This document shows, in pieces, positions 1 through 7,514 of a DNA stretch of 33,768 nucleotides. The stretch covers positions 1 through 33,768 of the forward strand of contig JASHRU010000006.1 of NCBI GenBank assembly GCA_030037225.1, written 5' to 3'. This DNA is from Candidatus Acidiferrales bacterium. GTDB taxonomy: Bacteria; Acidobacteriota; Terriglobia; Acidiferrales; UBA7541. Position numbers and translations under genes: made by a program. Numbering within the stretch: position 1 is the first letter of the stretch; every line of letters begins with the position of its first letter. The notes below the pieces were generated by a model. That model was not told where the DNA came from. It ran no database searches and saw only the letters and a program-made list of their open reading frames with translations.

Positions 1-1254
1 GATGGCGGGCGTGGGGCGCTTTTCGCGCGCCTCGAAGAGATGCTTCTGAGCGCTGGCGAGCAGGGCTTGCACCTCGGCTTCCGTTTTGCCCATGCGCGTG
101 TCGAGTTCCGCGAACTCGCGCGCGACCCACAAAACGTTCTTCGCCGGGTTGTGGTGCATTTCGCCCACCGGCTCAACGTCGTAATAGAGCTCGATGACCA
201 GCGCCTCGTCGGGTGGAAGCGCCTGGCGCACTTCCTCCTGCGTCCAGGTGAAATAGTCGCCGTCGTCATGGAGCGAAATGTCGGCATCCTGGCTGGAATA
301 GAAGCCGCCGCGGCCGGCGGGTTCGGAGAGCGCGTCGCCGGTCCAGCGAATGATGCCTTCGGCGGTGCGGCGAAACAGGGGATCGCCGGTGATCTGCCAG
401 GCGCGGACGTAGTTGGCGAGCAACGGCGCGTTGTCGTAGCTCATTTTTTCAAAGTGAGGGACGCACCAGCGTTCGTCCACGGAATAGCGATGAAAGCCGC
501 CGCCAATCTGATCGTACATGCCGCCGCGGGCCATCTTCGCGAGTGAAGTCTCCACGACGGAAAGCAGATGGCGATGGCCGCTCGCCTGGTACCGTTCCGC
601 GAGGAAATCGATCGCAGCCGGATGCGGAAATTTGGGGGCGCGGCCGAATCCGCCATTGCGGATGTCGAACTGTCGAACGGTAGCGTCCTCCATCTCATCG
701 AGCAAGCGGGGGGAAAGTGTGGCGCGGCTTTCGCGGAACGACTCGGCCTTTGCGACGGCATCAGCGAGAGTCTGTGCAGAACGATCTACCTCGGCGCGGC
801 GTTCACGATAGGCTTCGGCGACGGCGGAGAGGATGCGGCGGAAACCGGGGCGGCCCATGGCGTCGTCGGGCGGAAAGTACGTGCCGCCGAAAAAGGGCCG
901 GCCATCGGGTGTGAGAAAGCCGGTGAGCGGCCAACCCCCCTGGCCGGATATGGCGCTGATGGCGGCCTGATAGCGGGCGTCCACGTCGGGGCGTTCATCG
1001 CGGTCCACCTTGACGGGGACGTAGAGCTGGTTGATGAGCGCCGCGATTTCGGGATTCTCGTAGCTCTCGCGGTCGATTACATGGCACCAGTGGCACCAGA
1101 CGGCGCCGATATCGAGCAGGATGGGCTTGTCCTCCGCGCGGGCGCGAGCAAATGCTTCCTCCCCCCATTCGTGCCAGTGGACGGGCTGATGTTCCGCGGA
1201 GCGGAGATAGGCGCTCGCGGAATTGGCCAGCCGGTTGCCGGAAGTCGCGGTCAT
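1..1254 (-). CDS. DUF255 / YyaL-type thioredoxin-domain protein (3' end outside window)
   Basis: This frame is open from an ATG at 1254 to the window edge (418 codons) and is missing from the ORF track because it has no stop inside the window. The translation starts MTATSGNRLANSASAYLRSA and continues with a thioredoxin-like part holding the WCHWCHV motif (CxxC type), GQGGWPLTGFLTPDG and FFGGTYFPP. A later part with GGFGRAPKFPHP, GGMYDQIGGGFHRY and HFEKMSYDNA matches the start of the (alpha/alpha)6-barrel region. These are the hallmarks of the DUF255/YyaL (SPATA20-like) family, usually 650-700 residues, so roughly the last third is missing. The biochemical role of the family is not settled. 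It lies about 70 bases downstream of the DUF2203 gene on the same strand and may be the last gene of the nadA unit. No strong Shine-Dalgarno is seen. Family assignment is firm; function is unknown. Confidence 0.88.
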   Translation of the reverse strand, partial: MTATSGNRLANSASAYLRSAEHQPVHWHEWGEEAFARARAEDKPILLDIGAVWCHWCHVIDRESYENPEIAALINQLYVPVKVDRDERPDVDARYQAAISAISGQGGWPLTGFLTPDGRPFFGGTYFPPDDAMGRPGFRRILSAVAEAYRERRAEVDRSAQTLADAVAKAESFRESRATLSPRLLDEMEDATVRQFDIRNGGFGRAPKFPHPAAIDFLAERYQASGHRHLLSVVETSLAKMARGGMYDQIGGGFHRYSVDERWCVPHFEKMSYDNAPLLANYVRAWQITGDPLFRRTAEGIIRWTGDALSEPAGRGGFYSSQDADISLHDDGDYFTWTQEEVRQALPPDEALVIELYYDVEPVGEMHHNPAKNVLWVAREFAELDTRMGKTEAEVQALLASAQKHLFEAREKRPTPAI

Positions 1255-1323
1255 GGAGAAACTCTTTCAACAGTTGCCAGCGGAAACCTGCTGCGTTCGG
1301 GCCGGCAGCCTGGGAAACAATCG

Positions 1324-1767
1324 CTACTGAATCGGCTGTGAGCCTCCGGCATCGAGCGGGTCGAGAGGCTTGCGTCCCTGGAATCCTTCATTGACGCCGT
1401 GATAGAAGCGAATCCGGTCTTCGCCCAGCCGCCAGCAGAGCAGCACTTCTTCGTCGTTGAGAATAGCAGGGAAATCGAGCAGGCCCATCTCCAGGTCCTT
1501 CACCAGACAGCCGGTGGAGTGGATGGATTCCAGCGCGCGCTGCACCTTCATGCCGATCTGGTTGTACCGAGTGCGGAGATCGGAGACCTCGGACTGCGAA
1601 ACCAGCGAGCCGCCGAGCATGCCGATGCGTCGAGCGACGCCCGCAAGGCTTTCCTCCACCTCTGCGAGGGCGCGGCGGCCTTCCATGGCTTCGATCAGCA
1701 TGGGCTCGACCTCGTGGCGCGTCCGCTCGGCTTCGGTGAGGGTGAAATGACGGAACTCTTCGGCCAT
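1324..1767 (-). CDS. DUF2203 family protein
   Basis: A 147-residue protein starting MAEEFRHFTLTEAERTR. The opening FTLTEAE and the C-terminal GCLVKDLEMGLLDFPAI, LCWRLGEDRIRFYHG and GFQGRKPLD match the pattern I associate with DUF2203, a family of small acidic, helical proteins with no established function. Residues 30-95 are predicted by eye to be long amphipathic helix, perhaps a coiled coil. The gene starts 10 bases after the stop of nadA on the same strand, so the two are almost certainly co-transcribed. That gives a genomic link to NAD synthesis but does not establish a role in it. The length fits the family. No signal peptide or membrane segment is visible. Confidence 0.8.
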   Translation of the reverse strand: MAEEFRHFTLTEAERTRHEVEPMLIEAMEGRRALAEVEESLAGVARRIGMLGGSLVSQSEVSDLRTRYNQIGMKVQRALESIHSTGCLVKDLEMGLLDFPAILNDEEVLLCWRLGEDRIRFYHGVNEGFQGRKPLDPLDAGGSQPIQ

Positions 1768-1777
1768 GGGGTTCAGA

Positions 1778-2935
1778 TTATCCGAGTTGCAGCATGCGGT
1801 CGAGGGCGACGCGGGCCCAACGGCGCTCGTTCTCCGGGACGCTGATGCGATTCACCACGGTGCCTTCAAGCAGGTTGTCGAGCGTCCAGAGCAGGTGCTG
1901 CGGCGTGATGCGGAACATGGTGGTGCAAACGCAGACGTGCGGATCGAGGGAGATCACGGTGCGGTCGGTGAGCGTCCTCGCCAGGCGATTGACGAGGTGA
2001 ATCTCCGTGCCCACGGCCCAGGAGCTGCCAGAGGACGCAGCGGTGATTTTTTTCAGGATGCCTTCAGTCGAGCCGGTGTCGTCGGCCTTCTGGACAACTT
2101 CGAAGCGACACTCCGGATGGACGATCACACGCATTCCGGGATGCTCGGCGCGGACGCGATCCACGTGTTCAGGCAGGAAGCGCTGGTGGACGGAACAGTA
2201 GCCTTTCCACAGAATCATTTTCGCTTTGCGGATCTGCTGTTCCGTGTTGCCACCCAATTCCTGCTCGGGATCCCAGACAACCATCTGATCGAGCGGGATT
2301 CCCATGCCGTAAGCGGTGTTGCGGCCGAGGTGCTCGTCCGGAAGAAAAAGCGCGCGCTGGCCCTGCGTGAACGCCCACTGGAGCACGCGCGCGGCGTTGG
2401 AACTGGTTACTACAGAACCGCCATGCTGGCCGGTGAAGGCTTTGATGGCGGCGGTGGAATTCATGTATGTGACGGGCACCACACCCAGTCCGCCAAGGGA
2501 TTCCAGTTCGGCCCAGCACGTTTCCACCTGGCCGATCTCGGCCATGTCTGCCATGGAGCAGCCGGCGTTCAGGTCTGGCAGGATGACCACCTGGCCCGGG
2601 CGGCGGAGCACGTCCGCGCTCTCGGCCATAAAGTGCACGCCGCAGAAGACGATGTATTTTGCATCGCATCCAGCGGCCTGCTGGGCCAGCTTCAGCGAAT
2701 CGCCACGGAATCGCGCGAAGCGGATAACTTCGTCGCGCTGGTAGTGATGGCCCAAGATCACCAGATCGGAACCCAGCTTTTGGACGGCGGCACCGATACG
2801 CTCGTCGAGCGTCGTATCGGGCGCGAGCAGGTAGCTCGAAAAGTCGCAGCCGACGCCCTTCTCCATCTCGGGCACACGCAGGGTAGATGGCTGTGCCAGT
2901 GAGGCGAGTCTTCCGAGTTCAATTAATTGCGGCAT
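1778..2935 (-). CDS. nadA: quinolinate synthase NadA
   Basis: A 385-residue protein that condenses iminoaspartate with dihydroxyacetone phosphate to quinolinate, the precursor of NAD. It should carry one [4Fe-4S] cluster in the cytoplasm. Visible hallmarks are LGHHYQRDEV near residues 61-70, the FCGVHFMAE segment near 97-105, LPDLNAGCSMADMA with Cys126, VHPECRF with Cys276, and the CVC pair at 335/337 near the C-terminus. These supply the three cluster cysteines expected for the family. No nadB or nadC is present in the window. The gene is 103 bases downstream of moaA on the same strand and 10 bases upstream of the DUF2203 gene. The ATG at 2935 lacks a convincing ribosome binding site. An internal ATG at residue 24 (MEKGVG) is a possible alternative start. 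Confidence 0.95.
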   Translation of the reverse strand: MPQLIELGRLASLAQPSTLRVPEMEKGVGCDFSSYLLAPDTTLDERIGAAVQKLGSDLVILGHHYQRDEVIRFARFRGDSLKLAQQAAGCDAKYIVFCGVHFMAESADVLRRPGQVVILPDLNAGCSMADMAEIGQVETCWAELESLGGLGVVPVTYMNSTAAIKAFTGQHGGSVVTSSNAARVLQWAFTQGQRALFLPDEHLGRNTAYGMGIPLDQMVVWDPEQELGGNTEQQIRKAKMILWKGYCSVHQRFLPEHVDRVRAEHPGMRVIVHPECRFEVVQKADDTGSTEGILKKITAASSGSSWAVGTEIHLVNRLARTLTDRTVISLDPHVCVCTTMFRITPQHLLWTLDNLLEGTVVNRISVPENERRWARVALDRMLQLG

Positions 2936-3037
2936 ATGGAGAGGCGTCCCTGAGCGGTGCTGTGCCTATTGTCTCTCGAAGCGAGGCCTTATACCAGTCT
3001 CTCCGGTCCTCCGCCAGTGGGAATTACGCCGGGCACG

Positions 3038-4021
3038 CTAGCCACCAATGAACACCATGGTGCGCGAGGGAGGGACGAAATCGGGTTCGTTGATGCGATG
3101 GCCCTCCTCCTTTTCGAGCACCCTCTCTTTGATGAAATTCGCCAGGTCGAGGTCACTCGCGCCGTTACGAAGGAACGGACGCAGGTCATGGTCCTGTTGG
3201 CTGAAGAGGCAGGTCCGCAGCTTTCCGTCTGCGGTGATCCGGATGCGCGAGCAGTGCCCGCAAAAGGGTTCGGTGACGGGGGCAATCAGGCCGACTTCGC
3301 CCGGGGCGCCGTCGGCGAAGCGGAATTTGCGCGCGGTTTCGCTAGGTTCGTGCGGGATTTGGACCAATGGCCAGCGGGCGTCAATGCGACGGCGGATCTC
3401 CGCGGCCGGGACCACTACGTCACGGGACCAATGGCGGTCCGCGTCGAGGGGCATGAATTCGATGAAGCGCATGGTGATGCCGGACGAGCGGGCGAGCGCG
3501 GCGAAGGCTTCCACCTCGTCGTCGTTCAGGCCACGAACGAGCACCGCGTTTACTTTCACCGGCCGGAGCAGGCTCGCCTGCGCGGCGTGAATGCCGTCCA
3601 TGACGCTGTGGAATTTGCGAGTGCGCGTAATGCGTTCGAATTTTGCGGCGTCGAGCGAGTCAAGGCTGATATTGATGCGATGGAGGCCGGCGCGAACCAG
3701 ACGGTCGCAGTTTTCGGCCAGTAATTGGCCATTGGTGGTCATCGAGAGATCTTGGAATCCGAGGTCGCGCAGCCGGGAGATGAATTCGATCACGCCGGGA
3801 CGCACCATGGGCTCGCCGCCTGTGACGCGCACCTTTTCGAGCCCCAGGCCGCGCAGCACCAGCGCCACGCGGACGAGTTCGTCCCAGGAAAGCAGTTCGT
3901 CCTCGGGACGGTAATTCTCCGGGTCGGCGGAGCGGCAATAGACGCACCGGAAATTGCAGCGGTCCGTTACGGAGACGCGCACATCGGTGATCCGGCGGCC
4001 GAATTTGTCGTGTAGTGGCAT
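3038..4021 (-). CDS. moaA: GTP 3',8-cyclase MoaA (molybdopterin biosynthesis)
   Basis: A 327-residue radical SAM enzyme for the first step of molybdenum cofactor synthesis, rearranging GTP to 3',8-cyclo-GTP. The N-terminal cluster motif CNFRCVYC gives Cys22, Cys26 and Cys29 (CxxxCxxC). The C-terminal cluster motif FCGHCSRIRITADGKLRTC gives Cys254, Cys257 and Cys271, the CX2CX13C spacing typical of MoaA. The SAM-binding VTGGEPMVRPG and the conserved C-terminal Gly-Gly (FIGG) needed for activation are both present. No moaC, moaE or mog is nearby, so the rest of the pathway must lie elsewhere. The leader RNA of this gene contains a probable Moco riboswitch (separate entry), which supports the assignment and suggests feedback control by the end product. 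A weak GAAGAG sits just before the ATG. Confidence 0.96.
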   Translation of the reverse strand: MPLHDKFGRRITDVRVSVTDRCNFRCVYCRSADPENYRPEDELLSWDELVRVALVLRGLGLEKVRVTGGEPMVRPGVIEFISRLRDLGFQDLSMTTNGQLLAENCDRLVRAGLHRINISLDSLDAAKFERITRTRKFHSVMDGIHAAQASLLRPVKVNAVLVRGLNDDEVEAFAALARSSGITMRFIEFMPLDADRHWSRDVVVPAAEIRRRIDARWPLVQIPHEPSETARKFRFADGAPGEVGLIAPVTEPFCGHCSRIRITADGKLRTCLFSQQDHDLRPFLRNGASDLDLANFIKERVLEKEEGHRINEPDFVPPSRTMVFIGG

Positions 4022-4045
4022 AGCTCTTCAGGTTCCACGAGCGCG

Positions 4046-4119
4046 GGAAAGGGAGAAGACTGGCGGGGATGGCTCAGTCAGCTCCGGACGGCGAGACCGT
4101 TCCGGGCGTTCTCCTTTCC
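4046..4119 (-). promoter_or_regulatory. candidate expression platform of the moaA riboswitch
   Basis: On the minus strand, GGAAAGGAGAA (4119-4109), which contains the 3' side of the riboswitch closing helix, can instead pair with TTCTCCCTTTCC (4057-4046). That makes 11 base pairs with one bulged C, and the two pairings exclude each other. Between them lies a further stable hairpin, CCGGAACGG / CCGTCCGG (4105-4084), and a small GACTG...CAGTC stem. No clear poly-U tract follows, so control at the level of translation or Rho seems as likely as intrinsic termination. Pairings are seen in the sequence; the switching role is inference. Confidence 0.5.
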
Positions 4120-4214
4120 AAGCACGGGAGGCGATAGCGTTTCCGCCATCACCCTCGGCCCCGTTCGGTCCCTCGCGGGAGAGGACGGGACACCGCCCCA
4201 GCAGCCATAGGAGA
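4110..4214 (-). promoter_or_regulatory. probable Moco riboswitch (aptamer) in the moaA leader
   Basis: Read on the minus strand, 4214 to 4110. The closing helix is TCTCCT (4214-4209) with AGGAGA (4115-4110). Inside are a hairpin CCCGT...ACGGG (4189-4160) capped by TCCC-GCGA-GGGA, and a 10-bp hairpin GGTGATGGCG-GAAA-CGCTATCGCC (4153-4130) with two G-U pairs. Both loops are GNRA tetraloops. The 3' segment reads CGCCTCCCGTGCTTGGAAAGG, which closely resembles, from memory, the 3' core of the E. coli moaA leader (CGCCTCCCGT, three bases, TGGAAAGG). The position 88 bases upstream of moaA is what is known for Moco RNA. The structure is seen directly; the identity is inferred from this resemblance and needs a covariance-model search. 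Confidence 0.75.
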
Positions 4215-4251
4215 CACTCCCACAGGCCACAGGGGTCGGAGGAACAGTTGT

Positions 4252-4281
4252 ATTTTACGCTCTACGAACTGCGGCCGCAAT
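4252..4281 (-). promoter_or_regulatory. candidate promoter of moaA
   Basis: On the minus strand, TTGCGG (4281-4276) and TAAAAT (4257-4252) are separated by 18 bases. The -10 matches the consensus at 5 of 6 positions, the -35 at 3 of 6. A start about 7 bases downstream would give a leader of about 220 bases that contains the whole riboswitch. The stretch 4022-4344 between moaA and the amidohydrolase gene has no protein-coding gene; it holds this promoter, the riboswitch and its platform. Confidence 0.45.
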
Positions 4282-4344
4282 CCGGTGTCTCGATTCGAGA
4301 TCTCGCACGGGCCGGCGCAGGTCGGCGCTCCGAATGCAGGAATC

Positions 4345-5661
4345 CTACTCGCGGCCACCGCGATAGATCACGCCGCCTTTCATCACAAAGCTGACTTTCT
4401 CAACCACGCTGATGTCGTCGAGCGGATTTCCGGGCGCAGCGATGACGTCGGCGAAATAGCCGGGATTGAGCGCGCCAATTTGATCCTGCCAGCCGAGAAG
4501 CCTGGCACCGTTCAGCAGGTCGGCTTGGAGCGCGGCCAGCGGCGTCATGCCATATTTGACCATCAGGATAAGCTCGCGCGCCTGCGTGCCGTGGGGAAAC
4601 GGGCCTACGTCCGAGCCCACCGCCATGGGCACGCCGGCGGCAAGCTGTTTGCGAAATTCTCGCGCGTGGAATTCGAGCATTTCGCGTTCGCGCGAGGCCA
4701 GCGCGGAAGAATCTGCGTGATCGGCGAAATACTCGATGATGGTGAACGTAGGAACCGCGAAGATGCCTTTCTCGTGCATGACGCGCATGGTCTCGTCGCT
4801 CAGCTGGAAGGCGTGGTCGACCGAAGCCACTCCGGCGCGCGCGGCGTAGCCCGCGCCGGGCTCGCCGGTAGCATGGACGCCCACGCGCCGCCCCGTACGC
4901 GCCGCCTCTTCGACGGCGGCGCGTAGCTCCGCTTCCGTGTACTGGAACGGCGTAGAAAATTGGCCGTCGTGCAGACTGTCCCGCCCGGTTTCGTAGATTT
5001 TGATGAAATCCGCGCCTTCTTTCACCTGCTCGCGGATAACATTCACGAGCTCCGCGGCGTTGTTGGCGTAGGTGGCATTGGACAGCACGTGCTGCTCGGG
5101 ATTGAAGTGAATGGCGTCCTCGTGGCCGCCGAGAATGTCGATGGCGTTGCCGCTAATCCGCAAGCGCGGCCCTGGGATTTCGCCGCGATTGATGGCGTTC
5201 CGAACAGCAGTGTCGGCCGAGCCTGCGCCCTCCGTGCCCATGTCGCGTTCGGCGGTAAAGCCGGCCATCAGGTCGGCACGCGCCGCCAGCGTGGCCGTGA
5301 TCGTCCGCTGCGGCACTGATTCTTCGATCGTTTGCAGGTCCTCCGCCCCGGGATGGAGAAACAGGTGTACGTGGGCATCAATCAATCCGGGCATGAGCGT
5401 GGACTCGCCCAGATCGACGACCTCTGCCCCCTGTGGGTGGCGGACGGACGTGCCTACCTCCGTGATGCGATCGTCCTCGACGAGAATTTCGCCCGGCGCG
5501 ATGATTTTTCCAGCTTCGATATCGAGCAAGCGGGCCGCATGCAGCACAATGACGCGCTTCGGAACTTGCGATGCCGTTTGCGCGTTTGCAGCGGAGCGCG
5601 GAATCGCCAGGAACAGAGCGAAGAGAGACACGCCTGCACAGAGCCGGTATGTGGTGTTCAT
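4345..5661 (-). CDS. exported amidohydrolase (imidazolonepropionase-like / Xaa-Pro dipeptidase-like)
   Basis: The ORF track starts at 5718, but the ATG at 5661 begins a good signal peptide (MNTTYRLCAGVSLFALFL..., cleavage near ANAQ). The product is then about 438 residues and probably periplasmic. Amidohydrolase-superfamily metal ligands are visible in order: HVH in GLIDAHVHLFLHPG, a Lys in DFIKIYETG that could be the carbamylated bridge, the His of VGVHATGEPG, the His of SVDHAF, and the Asp of AVGSDVGPFPHG. The C-terminal beta-sandwich ends IGALNPGYFADVIA, typical of this group. Related enzymes hydrolyse N-acyl amino acids, prolyl dipeptides or organophosphates, and the substrate cannot be told here. 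It is divergent from an exported M28-type peptidase, consistent with peptide scavenging. There is no Shine-Dalgarno; an extended -10 lies 10 bases before the ATG. Confidence 0.88.
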   Translation of the reverse strand: MNTTYRLCAGVSLFALFLAIPRSAANAQTASQVPKRVIVLHAARLLDIEAGKIIAPGEILVEDDRITEVGTSVRHPQGAEVVDLGESTLMPGLIDAHVHLFLHPGAEDLQTIEESVPQRTITATLAARADLMAGFTAERDMGTEGAGSADTAVRNAINRGEIPGPRLRISGNAIDILGGHEDAIHFNPEQHVLSNATYANNAAELVNVIREQVKEGADFIKIYETGRDSLHDGQFSTPFQYTEAELRAAVEEAARTGRRVGVHATGEPGAGYAARAGVASVDHAFQLSDETMRVMHEKGIFAVPTFTIIEYFADHADSSALASREREMLEFHAREFRKQLAAGVPMAVGSDVGPFPHGTQARELILMVKYGMTPLAALQADLLNGARLLGWQDQIGALNPGYFADVIAAPGNPLDDISVVEKVSFVMKGGVIYRGGRE

Positions 5662-5671
5662 AGTGCCGGCG

Positions 5672-5680
5672 ATAATACCA
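5672..5680 (-). promoter_or_regulatory. extended -10 element of the amidohydrolase gene
   Basis: On the minus strand TGG TATTAT lies 10 bases before the ATG at 5661. TATTAT matches the -10 consensus at 5 of 6 positions and the TGN extension is present. A transcript starting 6-8 bases after it would have a leader of only 2-4 bases. No -35 is evident. Confidence 0.5.
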
Positions 5681-5830
5681 CCTCGCGGGAATGCGGCCGG
5701 AACGCCCGGACGAGCCAACGGCGACCGGGGGTATAGGACGGAGACAGACCCACTTGTTTGTTAACAGCCCGCTGTGTATTCGCGTCCTGAAGATACGCGC
5801 AATCGCATGATGTCCGGGGGAGATGCGCAT

Positions 5831-7465
5831 ATGCCTGGAACTGCTATCGGCCGCGCCACGGCGCTTTGCGCCTTCGTTGCCGGCTGGATCTTCGCCCTGG
5901 TAACTGCACCGATCGGCAGCCAAGGCGTTACGGAGAAAGTGGATGCTGCGACTCTCAGTCGCATACGGGAAGAGGCGCTCCAGCGCTCGCAGATTCCGGA
6001 ACTCGTGGAGTATCTGACGGACGTTACCGGTCCGCGGCTCACCGGCTCGCCCAATATCCGAATGGCGCAGGACTATGCCATTGAACGGCTGAAGGGCTGG
6101 GGAATTTCCGATGCCCGCCGCGAAGCGTGGGGCCCGTTTGGTCGCGGCTGGACGATGGAAACCGTCACCGTGAGCATGACCCAGCCGGATTACAGTCCGA
6201 TCATCGCGTATCCCAAAGCCTGGAGTCCGGGGACCAACGGAACAGTTCGCGGGGAGGCGGTCTATTTGGACGCGAGCACCCCTGCTGAGGTCGAAAAATA
6301 CCGGGGAAAATTGAGGGGGAAAATCGTGCTGCTCGCGCCGGCGCTCTCTCTCCAGCCCAATTTTGATCCGCCGGCCGAGCGGATGAGTGATGAGGAGCTG
6401 CTCAAACTCGCCAATGCCGAGCCGCCGCCGAATCCGCCGCAGCCGTTCCGGATGAACGCGGAACAGCGCGCGCGGTCAGAGCTTTCCTACGCGAAGTGGA
6501 AACTGGCCGTTGACGAGGACGCGGCGGTGGTGCTCGAGCCGGGATTCAAAGATGCAGGAACAGTTTACGTGACCTCCGCAATCATTCCCTACCCGCCGGA
6601 CACGCCGGACGAGCAACGCGCGCATCCCTGGGACCTCGCACCGCCGAAGATGATTCCGCAGGTAGTGGTCGCTGCCGAGCAATACAACCGCATGCTTCGC
6701 CTGATCGGCCGGGGCATCGCGGTCCAGCTCGAAATCAACGTGGCCGTGCGATTCCACGACTCCGACAGGATGGCCTACAACGTAATCGGCGAAATCCCGG
6801 GGACCGATCTCGCGGGAGAGACGGCAATGCTCGGCGCCCCGATCGATTCCTGGCACACCGGGACGGGGGCGACGGACAACGCGGCAGGAGCGGCTGTGGC
6901 GCTCGAGGTGGCCCGGATTTTTCAGGAGCTGAAATTGAAGCCGCGGCGCACGGTTCGCATCGGCCTCTGGAGCGGAGAGGAGCAGGGCGGATACGGCTCG
7001 CGCGCCTACGTGGCCGCGCACTTGGCGAGCCGGAAGGCGCAGAACGGAACAGAGGTAGGTAGAGCGGCATTTCAGTTCAAACCCGAATACGGGGGGTTTG
7101 CGGGCTACTTCAATCTGGACTACGGCACTGGGAAGCTCCGCGGAATTTACATGCAGGGAAACGAGGCGGTGCGGCCGATTTTTCGCGACTGGCTCGCGCC
7201 GCTCGCGGATCTGGGCTGTTCGACGCTGACGATTGCCAACATCGGCTCCGGCGATCACATCTCGTTCGACGAGGTTGGGCTGCCTGGCTTTCAATTTATC
7301 CGTGATTACATGGAATTTCGCACCCGCTCGGCGCACACCAACATGGACGTGTACGACCACGTGATGCTGGAGGATCTGAAGCAGTCGGCGGCAGTGGCCG
7401 CTTCACTGCTCTACGACCTTGCGATGCGCGACGAGAGATTGCCGCGCAAGGCCCCAGAACGATAG
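5831..7465 (+). CDS. exported M28-type peptidase with PA-like insert; one zinc ligand missing
   Basis: The ATG at 5831 is chosen because GGGGGAG lies 8 bases upstream and the protein then opens with a signal peptide (MPGTAIGRATALCAFVAGWIFALV). The product is about 544 residues. Residues 40-330 include a PA-like segment with RGEAVYLD and LRGKIVLL. The peptidase core shows GATDNAAG (Asp349, bridging ligand), WSGEEQGGYGSRAY (Glu383 base, Glu384 ligand), FNLDYGTG (Asp430) and GSGDHISFDEVGLPGF (His476). The first zinc-ligand motif, normally HxDS, reads GAPIDSWH: position 337 is Pro (codon ccg) rather than His. The second-shell Asp339 remains. Activity may be reduced, altered or lost. It stands divergent from the amidohydrolase gene. 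The family call is solid; catalytic competence is uncertain. Confidence 0.87.
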   Translation: MPGTAIGRATALCAFVAGWIFALVTAPIGSQGVTEKVDAATLSRIREEALQRSQIPELVEYLTDVTGPRLTGSPNIRMAQDYAIERLKGWGISDARREAWGPFGRGWTMETVTVSMTQPDYSPIIAYPKAWSPGTNGTVRGEAVYLDASTPAEVEKYRGKLRGKIVLLAPALSLQPNFDPPAERMSDEELLKLANAEPPPNPPQPFRMNAEQRARSELSYAKWKLAVDEDAAVVLEPGFKDAGTVYVTSAIIPYPPDTPDEQRAHPWDLAPPKMIPQVVVAAEQYNRMLRLIGRGIAVQLEINVAVRFHDSDRMAYNVIGEIPGTDLAGETAMLGAPIDSWHTGTGATDNAAGAAVALEVARIFQELKLKPRRTVRIGLWSGEEQGGYGSRAYVAAHLASRKAQNGTEVGRAAFQFKPEYGGFAGYFNLDYGTGKLRGIYMQGNEAVRPIFRDWLAPLADLGCSTLTIANIGSGDHISFDEVGLPGFQFIRDYMEFRTRSAHTNMDVYDHVMLEDLKQSAAVAASLLYDLAMRDERLPRKAPER

Positions 7466-7496
7466 CCCATCGCGATTCTGGCAGGCTGGGAACCTG

Positions 7497-7505
7497 TGAT
7501 AGATT
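7497..7505 (+). promoter_or_regulatory. extended -10 of the saccharopine dehydrogenase-like gene
   Basis: TGA TAGATT ends 9 bases before the ATG at 7515. The hexamer matches the consensus at 4 of 6 positions, with a TGN extension. No good -35 is seen. This is weak alone but the spacing is the same as in front of several other genes in the window. Confidence 0.35.
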
Positions 7506-7514
7506 GCGGTCGAA

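Noticed and set aside
1766-2902. 378-codon plus-strand ORF opposite nadA
   Set aside because: Antisense of nadA, which has all its cluster cysteines; no independent support.
4149-4358. 69-codon minus-strand ORF in the moaA leader region
   Set aside because: It overlaps the riboswitch, its promoter and the end of the amidohydrolase gene, has no ribosome binding site and no recognisable sequence; the RNA structure explains the region better.
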